Of a stretch of DNA of 64,000 bases, positions 43,672 through 52,993 are shown one piece after another (the stretch's first letter is position 1; the number at the start of each line of letters is the position of its first letter). Origin of the DNA: Ktedonobacterales bacterium (GTDB taxonomy: Bacteria > Chloroflexota > Ktedonobacteria > Ktedonobacterales > Ktedonobacteraceae); contig DAIDJF010000019.1 in NCBI GenBank assembly GCA_027451525.1, positions 1-64,000 on the forward strand, read 5' to 3'. Made by a program: the position numbers and the translations under genes. The notes beneath the pieces are model-generated. The model was given only the letters and a program-made list of their open reading frames with translations, did not search any database and was not told where the DNA came from.

Positions 43672-44286
43672 ATGGGCATCACCTTTTTTGTACGCGGATT
43701 ATTGATCGGCTTTTCTATTGCCGCGACAGTCGGCCCGATGAGTACCTTATGCATCCAGCGGACAATTCACAAAGGTTTTCTCTCCGGCTTGATCTCAGGT
43801 TTAGGAATCGCAACCGCTGATGCTAGCTATGGCAGCATTGCCGCCTTTGGGCTAACTGTTGTGACCACCTTTCTAATTAAATTACAGCTATGGATACACC
43901 TGATTGGCGGCCTCTTCCTGATCTATCTGGGCATCCGCACATTGCTCACGCCGCCAGCAGAGCGTGCCGCAAGCGCGAAAGCAACCAATCTTCCAGGAAT
44001 GTACCTCTCAACATTGTTGCTCACGCTGACAAACCCATTGACGATCCTCTCGTTTGCCGCTATTTTTGCAGGCATTGGCGTGGGTGCCACTAGCATGAAC
44101 GCCTCTATTCTCGTCGTCATCGGTGTCTTTCTTGGCTCAACGCTCTGGTGGATTATCCTTACAAGTGGCTTGAGTCTCCTGCGTGGCAAGTTTACACCTG
44201 CGTGGCTTCGCTGGATTAATCGCATTTCAGGCATTATCATCTTGCTTTTTGGCCTTTTCGCACTCTTGAGTCTCTTAGGGATATAA
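43672..44286 (+). CDS. LysE-family amino-acid/metabolite exporter
   Basis: 204 residues with six membrane helices. N-terminal GFSIAATVGPMSTLCIQRT (the conserved GPxx... loop after helix 1), LGIATADASYG, and the mid segment LTLTNPLTILSFAAIFAG typical of LysE/RhtB exporters. The family exports amino acids such as lysine, arginine, threonine and homoserine, and some members export other metabolites. It is preceded by a transcription attenuator with glutamine codons and is transcribed alone. An AGGAAC sequence lies before the ATG. Substrate is not established by sequence. Confidence 0.9.
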   Translation: MGITFFVRGLLIGFSIAATVGPMSTLCIQRTIHKGFLSGLISGLGIATADASYGSIAAFGLTVVTTFLIKLQLWIHLIGGLFLIYLGIRTLLTPPAERAASAKATNLPGMYLSTLLLTLTNPLTILSFAAIFAGIGVGATSMNASILVVIGVFLGSTLWWIILTSGLSLLRGKFTPAWLRWINRISGIIILLFGLFALLSLLGI

Positions 44287-44481
44287 TGCATGTTAACGAC
44301 TAAAAGCGATTTACAGTATCTTGATTTTTGAGTACATATCGCACTGGTTAATATTTCGCAATACAACATCGCGTTTCACAACCATTTCACCACTTAAAAA
44401 TTAACCTGTTTACGCTAGATAAAATTTTATACTTACTCACAAGGGTTTTTATTGGCAAGTAAGGGTGAGGATAACATACAC

Positions 44482-47097
44482 ATGAGTATTTTTCAGAAAA
44501 ACGACGTACCCGCAAGTTGGGTTCTTATTACCCGCGTTATCACGGGTATTCTTCTGATATGCATTATTACAGGTGGTATTTTCATTACCTTCTCTTTCAT
44601 ATCACATGCAAAAGCTGCAGGGCCGAGTATTGTACTCTCCATCACATCAGGAGACTATTACACGGGCGAGACAATTCTTATACATGGATATGCCTATCAA
44701 CCAAATGAGATTGTCACGCTCTACTGGAACTATCAGGGACCTGGAACAGGGAAAGCAATTATCAATGCCCGTACCAGCAGTATTGGAAATTTCACGCAAA
44801 AACTGCTAATTCCATTAGTACCAACTGGCATTTATACTATCGCGGCAGTTGGTCACACCTCAGGCTTAGTTGCAACGGCTCCCTTCCACCTGTACCCTGG
44901 AATAGCACTTTCCACGGTCGCAGAAGGTATCGGTACGCCATTGACGATTACAGGCAATGCCTATAGTGCCAATGAGATCGTAGATCTCTACTGGAATTAC
45001 ACAAAGCCTGGAACTGGCACATTGCTTCAAAAGATTCCAAGCAATAGTACAGGCTCTTTCACTATTACCATTACAGTTCCGAAGAGTCTCACGGCGCACA
45101 TCCCGATTGTTGGTGTAGGCGAAACAAGCACTATTGCTATTTCCGCGCTCTTCGTCCCTTATACAGCAACACTGGCACTAGCACCCATCGCAGGTTCCGC
45201 CGCTACGAACGTCATGCTCAGTGCCTATGGCTTTCAAGCAAATGAGACGGTCAACGTGTATTGGAATAATGGCACAACACCTATTCTGACCGCACCAACG
45301 AGCCAGTATGGCTACATGACTTTTGCCAATTTCACAATTCCAGCAGGTACGCAACCTGGAACCTATCCGCTCACGGTTAAAGGACAGACCAGCAACATCA
45401 GCACCACGACAAACTTTACCGTTGTTGCTCCCAGCATGAGCCTGCAACAAACATCGGGAACAGTAGGCGAACTCGTTTCAGTGTCTGGTCAGGGCTACCA
45501 ACCCGGAGAAACTATCAACATTATTTGGGACTACACAGGAACCCCAAGTACTGTTACCAGCGTGACAGCGGGCCTTTCAGGGACATTCAGTGGAAGTTTC
45601 TCCGTTCCAACCACGACAGCCAATAGCTACATGGTTGCAGCAGTAGGAGCAAACAGCAGTAGCGTAACGAGTGCTCCATTCACTATCACTAATAGCATCG
45701 CTTTGGTGCCTACGCTTGTACCTTCTGGACAACAAACCACACTTACAGGCACAGGATTTCAACCAAATGAAGCGGTATCCCTCATGCTAGACAGCGCAAG
45801 TGGGGCCTCACTTGGTACAGCAAATGCCGATAGCAACGGAAATATCTCGCAGGCAATAACGCTACCATCAACTATCATACCTGGAAGTCACAGTATTATT
45901 GCTACAGGGCAAAGCAGTAATACCTCTTTTACGACACCATTTACCGTCGACACAGCATGGAGCGATTTTGGATTAAACAACGCTCATTACCGTAACAACA
46001 CAAATGAAAACATCCTTAACACGAACAACGTAGCTAACCTGACACTACGCTGGAAACAGCATGTTTTGTATGGCGAACGCAGTTCTGCAGTCTATGCCAA
46101 TGGGGTGGTCTACGCCACAACATTCAAAGGAATGATTATGGCGTTTAATGCCACAACAGGAGCACTGCTCTGGCAATTCGACTCGCACACACAATTTGAT
46201 AACCCATCATCACCACTCCTTGACCCCACACATAACATGATCTTCTTTGGCCTTGAAGCGAACGCAATTCCTGAAGGCTACGTTGATATCGGCGTTCCAA
46301 CACCATTCTTTGGCCTTGATGCAACCACCGGCACGTTAAAGTGGAGCTTCATTATGCCCTTGAATGATTTTGGCTTCCCCACACTCTATAATAATACCGT
46401 TTACTTCGGCGGCTCTAATGAGGGAAATAACGCGGCTCTCTACGCAGTAGATGAGATAAGCGGAATTTTCGTTTGGCAGCATCCAACCAATGCGGGTGTG
46501 TGGGGTGCACCAGCGGTAGATACCGTTCAAAACATTATCTTCACCGGTGTAGGCAACCCAGTCTTTCAGCTTATGGCCGTCAACGCCTCAACCGGGGCGA
46601 CCATCTGGCAGGTCTATGTGCCCAATTCTACGGGCGATGATGATCCCTGTTCTGGCGTGGTTGTCAGCAATGGACTTGTCTACCTCAACGGAAAAAGCGG
46701 CTACATCTACGCTTTCAATGAGAGCAATGGGGCCTTAGTCTGGTCACACTTGATATCTACGCCCCATCAAGGTGATGTCTCATCACCAGCACTCGATAGC
46801 AACGGCAATCTTTATGTTGGCTCGTTGGATGGGAACCTCTATGCATTCAATGCCTCAACAGGGGCTTTGTTGTGGAAGACGCCAACGGGAGGCAGCGTTG
46901 ATAGCTCGCCTGCCATTGCAAATGGTGTCATCTATGTAGCCTCACAAGGATCGAACATAGAAGCCATCAACCCGCAAAATGGACAGATACTTTGGAGCTA
47001 TAAGACAGGCGCAAAAGTTTATAGCTCACCCATTGTTGTCAATGGATGGCTCTACTGTAGCTCTACCGACGGCTATCTCTACGCCTTCAGCCTATAA
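44482..47097 (+). CDS. surface-anchored protein with five Ig-like repeats and a PQQ-type beta-propeller
   Basis: About 871 residues. An N-terminal membrane anchor or signal (about 12-38, VLITRVITGILLICIITGG) ends in a possible AKAAG cleavage region. Five repeats of 85-95 residues follow, each with a [Q/S]PNE-V-LYW-type strand (for example YQPNEIVTLYWNY, YSANEIVDLYWNY, FQANETVNVYWNN, YQPGETINIIWDY, FQPNEAVSLML). From about residue 495 a quinoprotein-like propeller has blades with NA(T/S)TGALLW and NGVVYATT motifs. No PQQ ligand set was checked. Probably exported, role unknown. A TTG at 44452 would extend the N-terminus. Followed by a kinase gene. Confidence 0.82.
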   Translation: MSIFQKNDVPASWVLITRVITGILLICIITGGIFITFSFISHAKAAGPSIVLSITSGDYYTGETILIHGYAYQPNEIVTLYWNYQGPGTGKAIINARTSSIGNFTQKLLIPLVPTGIYTIAAVGHTSGLVATAPFHLYPGIALSTVAEGIGTPLTITGNAYSANEIVDLYWNYTKPGTGTLLQKIPSNSTGSFTITITVPKSLTAHIPIVGVGETSTIAISALFVPYTATLALAPIAGSAATNVMLSAYGFQANETVNVYWNNGTTPILTAPTSQYGYMTFANFTIPAGTQPGTYPLTVKGQTSNISTTTNFTVVAPSMSLQQTSGTVGELVSVSGQGYQPGETINIIWDYTGTPSTVTSVTAGLSGTFSGSFSVPTTTANSYMVAAVGANSSSVTSAPFTITNSIALVPTLVPSGQQTTLTGTGFQPNEAVSLMLDSASGASLGTANADSNGNISQAITLPSTIIPGSHSIIATGQSSNTSFTTPFTVDTAWSDFGLNNAHYRNNTNENILNTNNVANLTLRWKQHVLYGERSSAVYANGVVYATTFKGMIMAFNATTGALLWQFDSHTQFDNPSSPLLDPTHNMIFFGLEANAIPEGYVDIGVPTPFFGLDATTGTLKWSFIMPLNDFGFPTLYNNTVYFGGSNEGNNAALYAVDEISGIFVWQHPTNAGVWGAPAVDTVQNIIFTGVGNPVFQLMAVNASTGATIWQVYVPNSTGDDDPCSGVVVSNGLVYLNGKSGYIYAFNESNGALVWSHLISTPHQGDVSSPALDSNGNLYVGSLDGNLYAFNASTGALLWKTPTGGSVDSSPAIANGVIYVASQGSNIEAINPQNGQILWSYKTGAKVYSSPIVVNGWLYCSSTDGYLYAFSL

Positions 47098-47116
47098 GGC
47101 AAAACAGAGCATCTGC

Positions 47117-47169
47117 TACAAGCAATGAAGAGCCGCTATATGCGTGTATGCGGCTCTTCATTGCTTGTA
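47117..47169. terminator. 20-bp hairpin after the propeller gene
   Basis: TACAAGCAATGAAGAGCCGC (47117-47136) and its exact complement at 47150-47169, with a 13-base loop. It is an unusually long perfect stem starting 20 bases after the stop. No T tract on either side, so termination is likely but not certain. Confidence 0.65.
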
Positions 47170-47238
47170 ACACGCTATATAACATGGAAGTGCCATATGA
47201 CTTTTGCTTTTTTTATTTCCAACTCAACCTTTGCATGC

Positions 47239-47294
47239 TACAATACACAAGGTTTTGAGAGGCAAAATATACATCTCTAAACATTATATTTTGC
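47239..47294 (+). promoter_or_regulatory. -10 box and 5' UTR hairpin of the Ser/Thr kinase gene
   Basis: TACAAT (47239-47244) predicts a start near 47251. The resulting short leader contains a perfect 10-bp inverted repeat GCAAAATATA (47262-47271) / TATATTTTGC (47285-47294), whose right arm touches the ribosome-binding sequence AGAGAAGGGG (47295-47304). It could regulate translation initiation or be an operator. Confidence 0.5.
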
Positions 47295-47309
47295 AGAGAA
47301 GGGGAACAG

Positions 47310-49295
47310 ATGGCACTCAATGGACAGCGCATAGATCGCTATCAACTCTTACATATTATCGGGAGTGGAGGCATGGGTGAAGTTTATCTGGCAGAAGATA
47401 CCCGTATCCAACAGCAGGTTGCCATTAAAATTATCCAGGCCGAAACAAGCCTGTATATAACAGGCGATGCAACAGAAGATACTGCCCGCCACTTCCGGCG
47501 AGAAGCGCAGGCAATTGCGCGTTTAGATCATCCCAATATTCTTCCTCTCTTTGGCTATGGCGAAGAACAGATCAACACGATATCGCTCATCTACCTCGTC
47601 ATGCCCTATCGCCCAGAAGGCTCCCTCGTCGATTGGACGCGCCAGCACAGCGAGGGCCAACTGCTGCCCATAGAGAGCGTTGCTCATTTTATCCACCAGG
47701 CGGCCAGTGCCCTACAGCACGCGCACGATCACAATATCATTCATCAGGATGTCAAACCCTCTAATTTCCTCGTGCGCGCACGCAAAGAAACCCCTGATCT
47801 TCCCGATGTACTACTTGCGGATTTTGGCATTGCACGCCTGATTACTGCTACCTCCAGCACCAGCCAATCTATTCGTGGTACGCCTACCTACATGGCTCCC
47901 GAACAATGGGAAGGCCAGCCAGTACCTGCCTCCGACCAGTATGCGCTGGCAATTATGGCGTATGAAATGCTCGCTGGACAACCACCATTTCGTGGACGCA
48001 TGGAACAGGTCATGCACAATCATTTTGCCACACTTCCTAAACCACCCAGTGCCTATCATGCGCGTATTTCACCCGCAATCGACAGCGTTATCTTGCGTGC
48101 GCTGGCAAAGAAACCAGCAGAGCGTTTCCCTTCTATTGCCGATTTCGCTCATGCTTTTCAGCAAGCTCTTGCACATCAAGATAGAGATGCGCAAACAGTG
48201 TTATCAGATCCAGGCAATGAACCCACCTTTGTTACACCTGCTCCCGCTGAACAGCAGGCATTACGTGAGCAGACGCAGCCAGCAGACAATACGCTCCCAC
48301 GCCTGAAGCCTCAGGTCCCAGTAGCACCCTCTCTACAAGCGGCAGAAACTGTATACCCTGCATCAACCCCGCTTTTAATAGAAGCTGAAGCAACACTTCC
48401 TGTAGCTCCACAAGCCACACCGCTTATTTTACCGAACGTACAGCAAACAACAAAAAGAAGTTCAATGAACAGACGATTGTTGTTAGTTGCACTGGTGATT
48501 TTTGTCATTCTTGGTAGTACGGGACTACTCTTCTACTCGACACAAAACAAAGCGGTACAGGCAAATGATCTTGCTCTTTTGCGCAGTGCGGATGCCACGC
48601 CAACGCATCATGTCCAGCCCTCTCCCACACACGGAGTAACGGCTACCTCTGATGTTGCGCTCCTATCTGCCACCACGACTGCTACCGCAAGTCAGGCTAC
48701 TGCTACCGCTATCGCAAATGCCAACGCAGCGGCAACCACAGCAGCAAACAATGACAATGCCAACGCAACGGCTACGGCCATCACAATTAGCAATGCCAGT
48801 GCGACTGCTACCGCAATAGCAATCAATAACGCGAATGCGACTGCTACCGCGATTACTATTTCAGATGGAAACGCTACTGCCACTGTCAGCGCGGGTGCAA
48901 CGGCAACCGCTTCTGTACCACCACAAGAAGTAGTACTCGTGCCTTTTATTAATGGAACCTCTGGTGTACAGACCGCGCACAGCTATCACGGCACGATTAC
49001 AATTAGCATTTCAGGCGTAGGACAGGCATCCGCCTCTCAGTACTCTGACGCCTTTTACATTTATACCGATAGCGCGGGCAACCCAATTACCCCAGTCCAT
49101 CCAACACAATACTACAACTGGACACTATGGATTAATGGAGGGCCAGCAGACAATTTTGTCTCGCCTATCCCACCATACAATCCCTCACACGTGTACACAT
49201 TTACGATCAATGCGCCAGGTGGTCCACTAAATTTCGCGGTAGGCGATACCTACACCTCCGACAATACAGGAGCATATAAAGTGACCATTGCCTGA
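47310..49295 (+). CDS. transmembrane Ser/Thr protein kinase with Ala/Thr repeat stalk
   Basis: 661 residues. Hanks-type kinase domain at 10-285: GSGGMGEVYLAED, the VAIK Lys, catalytic loop IIHQDVKPSNFL (HQD instead of HRD), ADFGIARL, and APEQWEG. A Pro/Ala-rich linker runs to 385, then a membrane helix RRLLLVALVIFVILGSTGLLFYS (about 388-410), an extracytoplasmic stalk with NANATATAI repeats (about 450-530), and a C-terminal beta domain of about 120 residues. The Arg-to-Gln change removes the activation-loop phosphate contact, suggesting little dependence on autophosphorylation. AGAAGGGG precedes the ATG. Located next to the exported propeller protein. Confidence 0.9.
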   Translation: MALNGQRIDRYQLLHIIGSGGMGEVYLAEDTRIQQQVAIKIIQAETSLYITGDATEDTARHFRREAQAIARLDHPNILPLFGYGEEQINTISLIYLVMPYRPEGSLVDWTRQHSEGQLLPIESVAHFIHQAASALQHAHDHNIIHQDVKPSNFLVRARKETPDLPDVLLADFGIARLITATSSTSQSIRGTPTYMAPEQWEGQPVPASDQYALAIMAYEMLAGQPPFRGRMEQVMHNHFATLPKPPSAYHARISPAIDSVILRALAKKPAERFPSIADFAHAFQQALAHQDRDAQTVLSDPGNEPTFVTPAPAEQQALREQTQPADNTLPRLKPQVPVAPSLQAAETVYPASTPLLIEAEATLPVAPQATPLILPNVQQTTKRSSMNRRLLLVALVIFVILGSTGLLFYSTQNKAVQANDLALLRSADATPTHHVQPSPTHGVTATSDVALLSATTTATASQATATAIANANAAATTAANNDNANATATAITISNASATATAIAINNANATATAITISDGNATATVSAGATATASVPPQEVVLVPFINGTSGVQTAHSYHGTITISISGVGQASASQYSDAFYIYTDSAGNPITPVHPTQYYNWTLWINGGPADNFVSPIPPYNPSHVYTFTINAPGGPLNFAVGDTYTSDNTGAYKVTIA

Positions 49296-49322
49296 TATTC
49301 TCTATTTTTCTAAAAGTCTACT

Positions 49323-50216
49323 TTATTCCTGCACAAGCGAATGATGGGAAAGCATTTCCAGGATAGTCAGCAAGGCCGAGTGATCGAGGTTTCCCTGCTG
49401 GTTGGCGATCATCGTGGTGAAAAACTGGTCAACGAGCGCGGTGAGCGGCAGGGAAACGTTGTAGGAACGCGCCAGTTGTAGGGCGATACCCAGGTCTTTG
49501 CGATGAAACTGGACCTTGCCGCCTGGCTCAAAGTGATGCGTAATCATGGTAGAGCCGCGCAGGTCCATTACACGATTCTGCGCCAGTCCGCCGCTCAAGA
49601 CCTGCACAATAATTTCTGGCCGCACGCCAGCTTTTGAGCCGAGCACCAGTCCCTCGGAGATCGCCGCGATAATCAAAGCCACCACAACCTGATTGCAGGC
49701 TTTGACCGTCTGGCCCGATCCCTGTGGACCACAATAGGTCACCGTTTTGCCGAGGGCAGAAAAAACGGGCAGCGCGCGTTCAAAGTCGTTCTGTTCACCG
49801 CCGACCATGATTGAAAGCGTGCCAGCAATTGCCCCGACATCGCCACCACTCACGGGTGCATCCAACATATGAACATGATGGCGTGCCAATTGCTCCGCCA
49901 GACGTGTCGCCGTTAGCGGAGAAATTGTACTCATATCAATCACAAGCAGATTTTCATGCGCACCTGCGATAATTCCTTGCTCATCCGTGATAACCGACTC
50001 CACTGCTGCATCATCAGGCAACATCGTAATCACTATGTCGCTCTGTTCAGCTACCGCTTGCGAAGATTGAGCCACAAGTGCCCCTTGCATGCTCAATTCT
50101 TTTATTGCCACTTTACTCCGATTGTAAACAGTTACCTGAAAACCCGCCTTTAACAGGTTATGAGCCATCGGTTTGCCCATCAAACCCAGGCCAATGCAGC
50201 CAATTCGCTCGCTCAT
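49323..50216 (-). CDS. 2-hydroxy-3-oxopropionate (tartronate semialdehyde) reductase family
   Basis: 297 residues of the beta-hydroxyacid dehydrogenase family: NAD(P)-binding IGCIGLGLMGKPMAHNL, DAPVSGGDVGA (substrate-binding) and the catalytic Lys in GQTVKACNQVV. GarR/GlxR enzymes reduce tartronate semialdehyde to glycerate, which would join glyoxylate from glycolate oxidation or purine breakdown to central metabolism; 3-hydroxyisobutyrate dehydrogenase is the main alternative. AAGAG precedes the ATG at 50216; the frame extends to 50264. Convergent with the kinase gene. Confidence 0.87.
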   Translation of the reverse strand: MSERIGCIGLGLMGKPMAHNLLKAGFQVTVYNRSKVAIKELSMQGALVAQSSQAVAEQSDIVITMLPDDAAVESVITDEQGIIAGAHENLLVIDMSTISPLTATRLAEQLARHHVHMLDAPVSGGDVGAIAGTLSIMVGGEQNDFERALPVFSALGKTVTYCGPQGSGQTVKACNQVVVALIIAAISEGLVLGSKAGVRPEIIVQVLSGGLAQNRVMDLRGSTMITHHFEPGGKVQFHRKDLGIALQLARSYNVSLPLTALVDQFFTTMIANQQGNLDHSALLTILEMLSHHSLVQE

Positions 50217-50368
50217 AGTGCTCTTGTTCCGCCACTTTCTTCTGCTATCAGGCATATTCACCACAGAATTTTTCGCTTCTTTGCTGGACGTGGGAAGAAA
50301 TATGCCTACCAGATTGTATCATCTTAATAAGAGACTCATAAAAAAGAAAAGAGGCTATACACGCCATA

Positions 50369-51226
50369 ATGAGTATGCACGATTTATCTCACAGGCCAGT
50401 AGAACACACACATTCTTCAGTCGGCAAAATCTATCTCGTTGGTGCAGGACCTGGTGATCCAGATCTAATAACAGTCAAGGGGTTAAAAGTATTACGAACA
50501 GCAGATGTGGTAATTTATGATAATTTAGTTAACCCTATGCTTTTACGTGAAACAAAACCAGATACATTAAAAATCTATGTTGGGAAGCGAGCAGGGCAAC
50601 ATACGCTCAAGCAAAAAGAGATTAACAAGCTCCTGGTACATTATGCCAGCGAGGGGAAAATTGTTGTTCGTCTCAAGGGTGGCGATCCTTTCGTCTTTGG
50701 ACGCGGGGGCGAAGAAGCTGAGGAGTTAGTCGAACATGGCATCCCCTGGGAGATGGTTCCAGGCATCACTTCAGCCATTGCCGTGCCAGCCTACGCGGGG
50801 ATTCCAGTGACACACCGCGACTATGCCGCTGCATTTACTGTTATTACGGGCCACGAGGCAGCATCGAAAGAAGATGGTATCTCGTTCGATTGGGAGGCAC
50901 TAGCCCATCTTAACGGCACAATTATCATTTTGATGGGCATGAGCAACCTACCTATCATTGCCAGACAACTCATCAGCTATGGACGCGCCGCCAATACGCC
51001 TGTTGCTGTCGTGCGCTGTGGCAGCACATCCGAGCAACAAAGCGTAATTGGCACACTTGAAAACATTGCTGAGCAGATACAACAGGCAGGCATTACATCG
51101 CCCGCTGTGATTGTCATTGGCGATGTCGTGCATCTGCACCACACGCTGCAATGGTTCCAGCCTCTATTGGCGTCTGACCATACAAAACACATGCCCGATG
51201 ACGCTTTTACCTCTACTGACGACTGA
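50369..51226 (+). CDS. cobA: uroporphyrinogen-III C-methyltransferase
   Basis: 285 residues. SAM-binding VGAGPGDPDLITVKG, LVNPMLL, VRLKGGDPFVFGRGGEE, VPGITSAIAVPAYAGIPVTHRD and MGMSNLP, all canonical for SUMT. It methylates uroporphyrinogen III twice to precorrin-2, the branch to cobalamin and siroheme. There is no HemD or CysG fusion. Start at 50369 or 50375; TATACA lies seven bases before 50369, so the mRNA may be nearly leaderless. CobT lies nearby on the other strand. Confidence 0.95.
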   Translation: MSMHDLSHRPVEHTHSSVGKIYLVGAGPGDPDLITVKGLKVLRTADVVIYDNLVNPMLLRETKPDTLKIYVGKRAGQHTLKQKEINKLLVHYASEGKIVVRLKGGDPFVFGRGGEEAEELVEHGIPWEMVPGITSAIAVPAYAGIPVTHRDYAAAFTVITGHEAASKEDGISFDWEALAHLNGTIIILMGMSNLPIIARQLISYGRAANTPVAVVRCGSTSEQQSVIGTLENIAEQIQQAGITSPAVIVIGDVVHLHHTLQWFQPLLASDHTKHMPDDAFTSTDD

Positions 51227-51234
51227 TGAGCGCA

Positions 51235-51651
51235 CTAATTTGTTTGCGGCCAGACAAAAAACTCTACCACATAGCCATCGGGGTCGCAGACGTACATCTG
51301 CATCACCCCGTCACCACGTGGACGTGGACCACCAACAATCTCGATCTTATTGGCGCGCATATGCCGTTGAGCAAGTTCCAGATCATCGACCGCAAAGGCC
51401 ACGTGCGTGCCATAGCCGCGTTCAAGTTCATCGGGTCGATAATTGTTCGGATGGACCTGTTTCGTGCGACCAGCCTCAGCCTCGCCAATCAGGTGCAACT
51501 GCTGAGAGCCGATACTATACCACGCTCCTGGAAATGTGAAGCTCTGCGGACGTGGAATCTCTTCCAGGCCGAGAATGGTGCCATAAAAATGGCGCGACCG
51601 CTCGATATCCTTGACCAGCAGGGCCGCGTGATCTAATTTACGAATTTCCAC
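51235..51651 (-). CDS. VOC (glyoxalase/dioxygenase) family protein
   Basis: 138 residues from GTG. Two beta-alpha-beta-beta-beta modules: RKLDHAALLVKDIERSRHFYGTILGLEE and HVAFAVDDLELAQRHM, with the metal ligands His (LDHAAL), His (QLHLIG, GTHVAF) and Glu (VVEFFVW). Substrate unknown. AAAGGA six bases before the GTG at 51651 makes this a better start than the TTG at 51681. It follows cobT by 35 bases and is convergent with cobA with eight bases between. Confidence 0.85.
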   Translation of the reverse strand: MEIRKLDHAALLVKDIERSRHFYGTILGLEEIPRPQSFTFPGAWYSIGSQQLHLIGEAEAGRTKQVHPNNYRPDELERGYGTHVAFAVDDLELAQRHMRANKIEIVGGPRPRGDGVMQMYVCDPDGYVVEFFVWPQTN

Positions 51652-51686
51652 GAATAGTTCCTTTCCATAGTCAACGTGCAACCGTG

Positions 51687-52760
51687 TTAACCAGCAACCT
51701 GATCTTCTTTCTCTGACACGCCCGCTTCCGTAAAGGTTGCCATCTCGTCCAGAATAGCTACCGCGTCATCGACAAGTTGCATCGCAATCACTGCCCCTGT
51801 TCCCTCACCCAGACGCAGGTTCAGGTTGAGAAGCGGCACAAGTTCCATATGTTCTAAGAGAACGCGATGCCCAATCTCAACCGAATTATGCGCCGCAATC
51901 AGATAGGAACGCAGCGCAGGGCATAGCTCAGTAGCCACCAGAGCAGCTGCACCAGAAATAAAGCCGTCGATCATAACGGGGATTTGATGCGCTGCGGCAC
52001 CAAGCATCACGCCCACCAGTCCGGCAATCTCAAAACCGCCGACTTTTGCCAACACATCCAGTGGGTCAGTCGCATCCGGTTGATTGACAGTTAACGCCTG
52101 CTCAATTGACGCGACTTTGTGCCGCCAGCCTTGCTCATCGATGCCTGTACCACGCCCCGTCACATCAGCTACCGTACTCCCTGTAATGGCCGCAACAATC
52201 GCGCTGGCCGCTGTCGTGTTGCCAATGCCCATCTCACCCGTCGCTACCAGATCAAGCCCTTGCTCGACCTGCGCTTCCACGATATCGATGCCAGCACAGA
52301 TCGCTTTGATCGCCTCTTGCAAGCTCATCGCAGGCCCACTTTGCATGGAATGTGTTCCATAGCCGATTTTCCTCACGATGAGTGAGGGATGAACAGGCAG
52401 ATCACTTGCCACGCCCATATCAGCAACCACGACACGTGCTCCTGCTTGCCGTGCCAGCACGTTGATTGCCGCTCCGCCAGCCAGAAAGTTCAGCACCATC
52501 TGCGCGGTCACGGCTTGCGGATAGGCCGAGACACCTTCAGCCGCGATACCATGATCGGCAGCCAGCACAATCACGGCCTTGCGTGGAAAACGCGGACGCG
52601 CCTTGCCAACGATACCAGCAAGTTTGATCGTCAATTCCTCCAGTTGTCCCAGGCTACCACGCGGTTTCGTCAACTGATCTTGTCGCTCGCGGGCAGCTTG
52701 CATCGCCGCACTATCAAGAGCACGAATATGCGCAGTGGTCTCCAGCAGTTGTTTTAACAT
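51687..52760 (-). CDS. cobT: nicotinate-nucleotide:dimethylbenzimidazole phosphoribosyltransferase
   Basis: 357 residues. Conserved KPRGSLGQLEELTIKLA, VIVLAADHGIAAEGVSAYPQAVTAQMV (core LAADHGIAAEGVS), GEMGIGNTTAASAI, and the catalytic Glu in LRLGEGTGAVIAM. It makes alpha-ribazole phosphate for the lower ligand of cobalamin. The frame is open to 52985 over the divergent hydrogenase promoter, but MLKQLLE at 52760 with a GGAG upstream is the family start. With cobA it implies at least a partial cobalamin pathway or salvage here. Confidence 0.94.
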   Translation of the reverse strand: MLKQLLETTAHIRALDSAAMQAARERQDQLTKPRGSLGQLEELTIKLAGIVGKARPRFPRKAVIVLAADHGIAAEGVSAYPQAVTAQMVLNFLAGGAAINVLARQAGARVVVADMGVASDLPVHPSLIVRKIGYGTHSMQSGPAMSLQEAIKAICAGIDIVEAQVEQGLDLVATGEMGIGNTTAASAIVAAITGSTVADVTGRGTGIDEQGWRHKVASIEQALTVNQPDATDPLDVLAKVGGFEIAGLVGVMLGAAAHQIPVMIDGFISGAAALVATELCPALRSYLIAAHNSVEIGHRVLLEHMELVPLLNLNLRLGEGTGAVIAMQLVDDAVAILDEMATFTEAGVSEKEDQVAG

Positions 52761-52993
52761 ACCGCTATTTGCTCCATTATGTTCATTTCTTAGCGATATC
52801 TGATATGCATGTCTTAAGCGCACAAGCAGCATCAGTTCGCATTCGCCATTTAGTAACACTATACCACAGCAGCACTCAGAATTTTTAGCCTTTGGCTCAG
52901 TCATCTCTCCGCGCCCATGTAACGTGATAGTGCTGGCATATCCTAGGCCGAAAAAAGCGCGTGCCAGTTTTCCTACAAAGGACACGTGAAATC

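Noticed and set aside
47262-47299. H-type pseudoknot (loop TCTCT with AGAGA after the stem) in the kinase leader
   Set aside because: The strand would have to cross a 10-bp stem with a zero-base loop, which is sterically impossible. The two pairings can only be alternatives.
48690-48910. Separate tandem-repeat element
   Set aside because: The Ala/Thr/Asn repeats are in frame within the kinase gene and form its stalk.
52761-52993. Cobalamin riboswitch upstream of cobT
   Set aside because: No B12-box-like sequence or matching multistem layout; only weak overlapping -10 boxes were seen.
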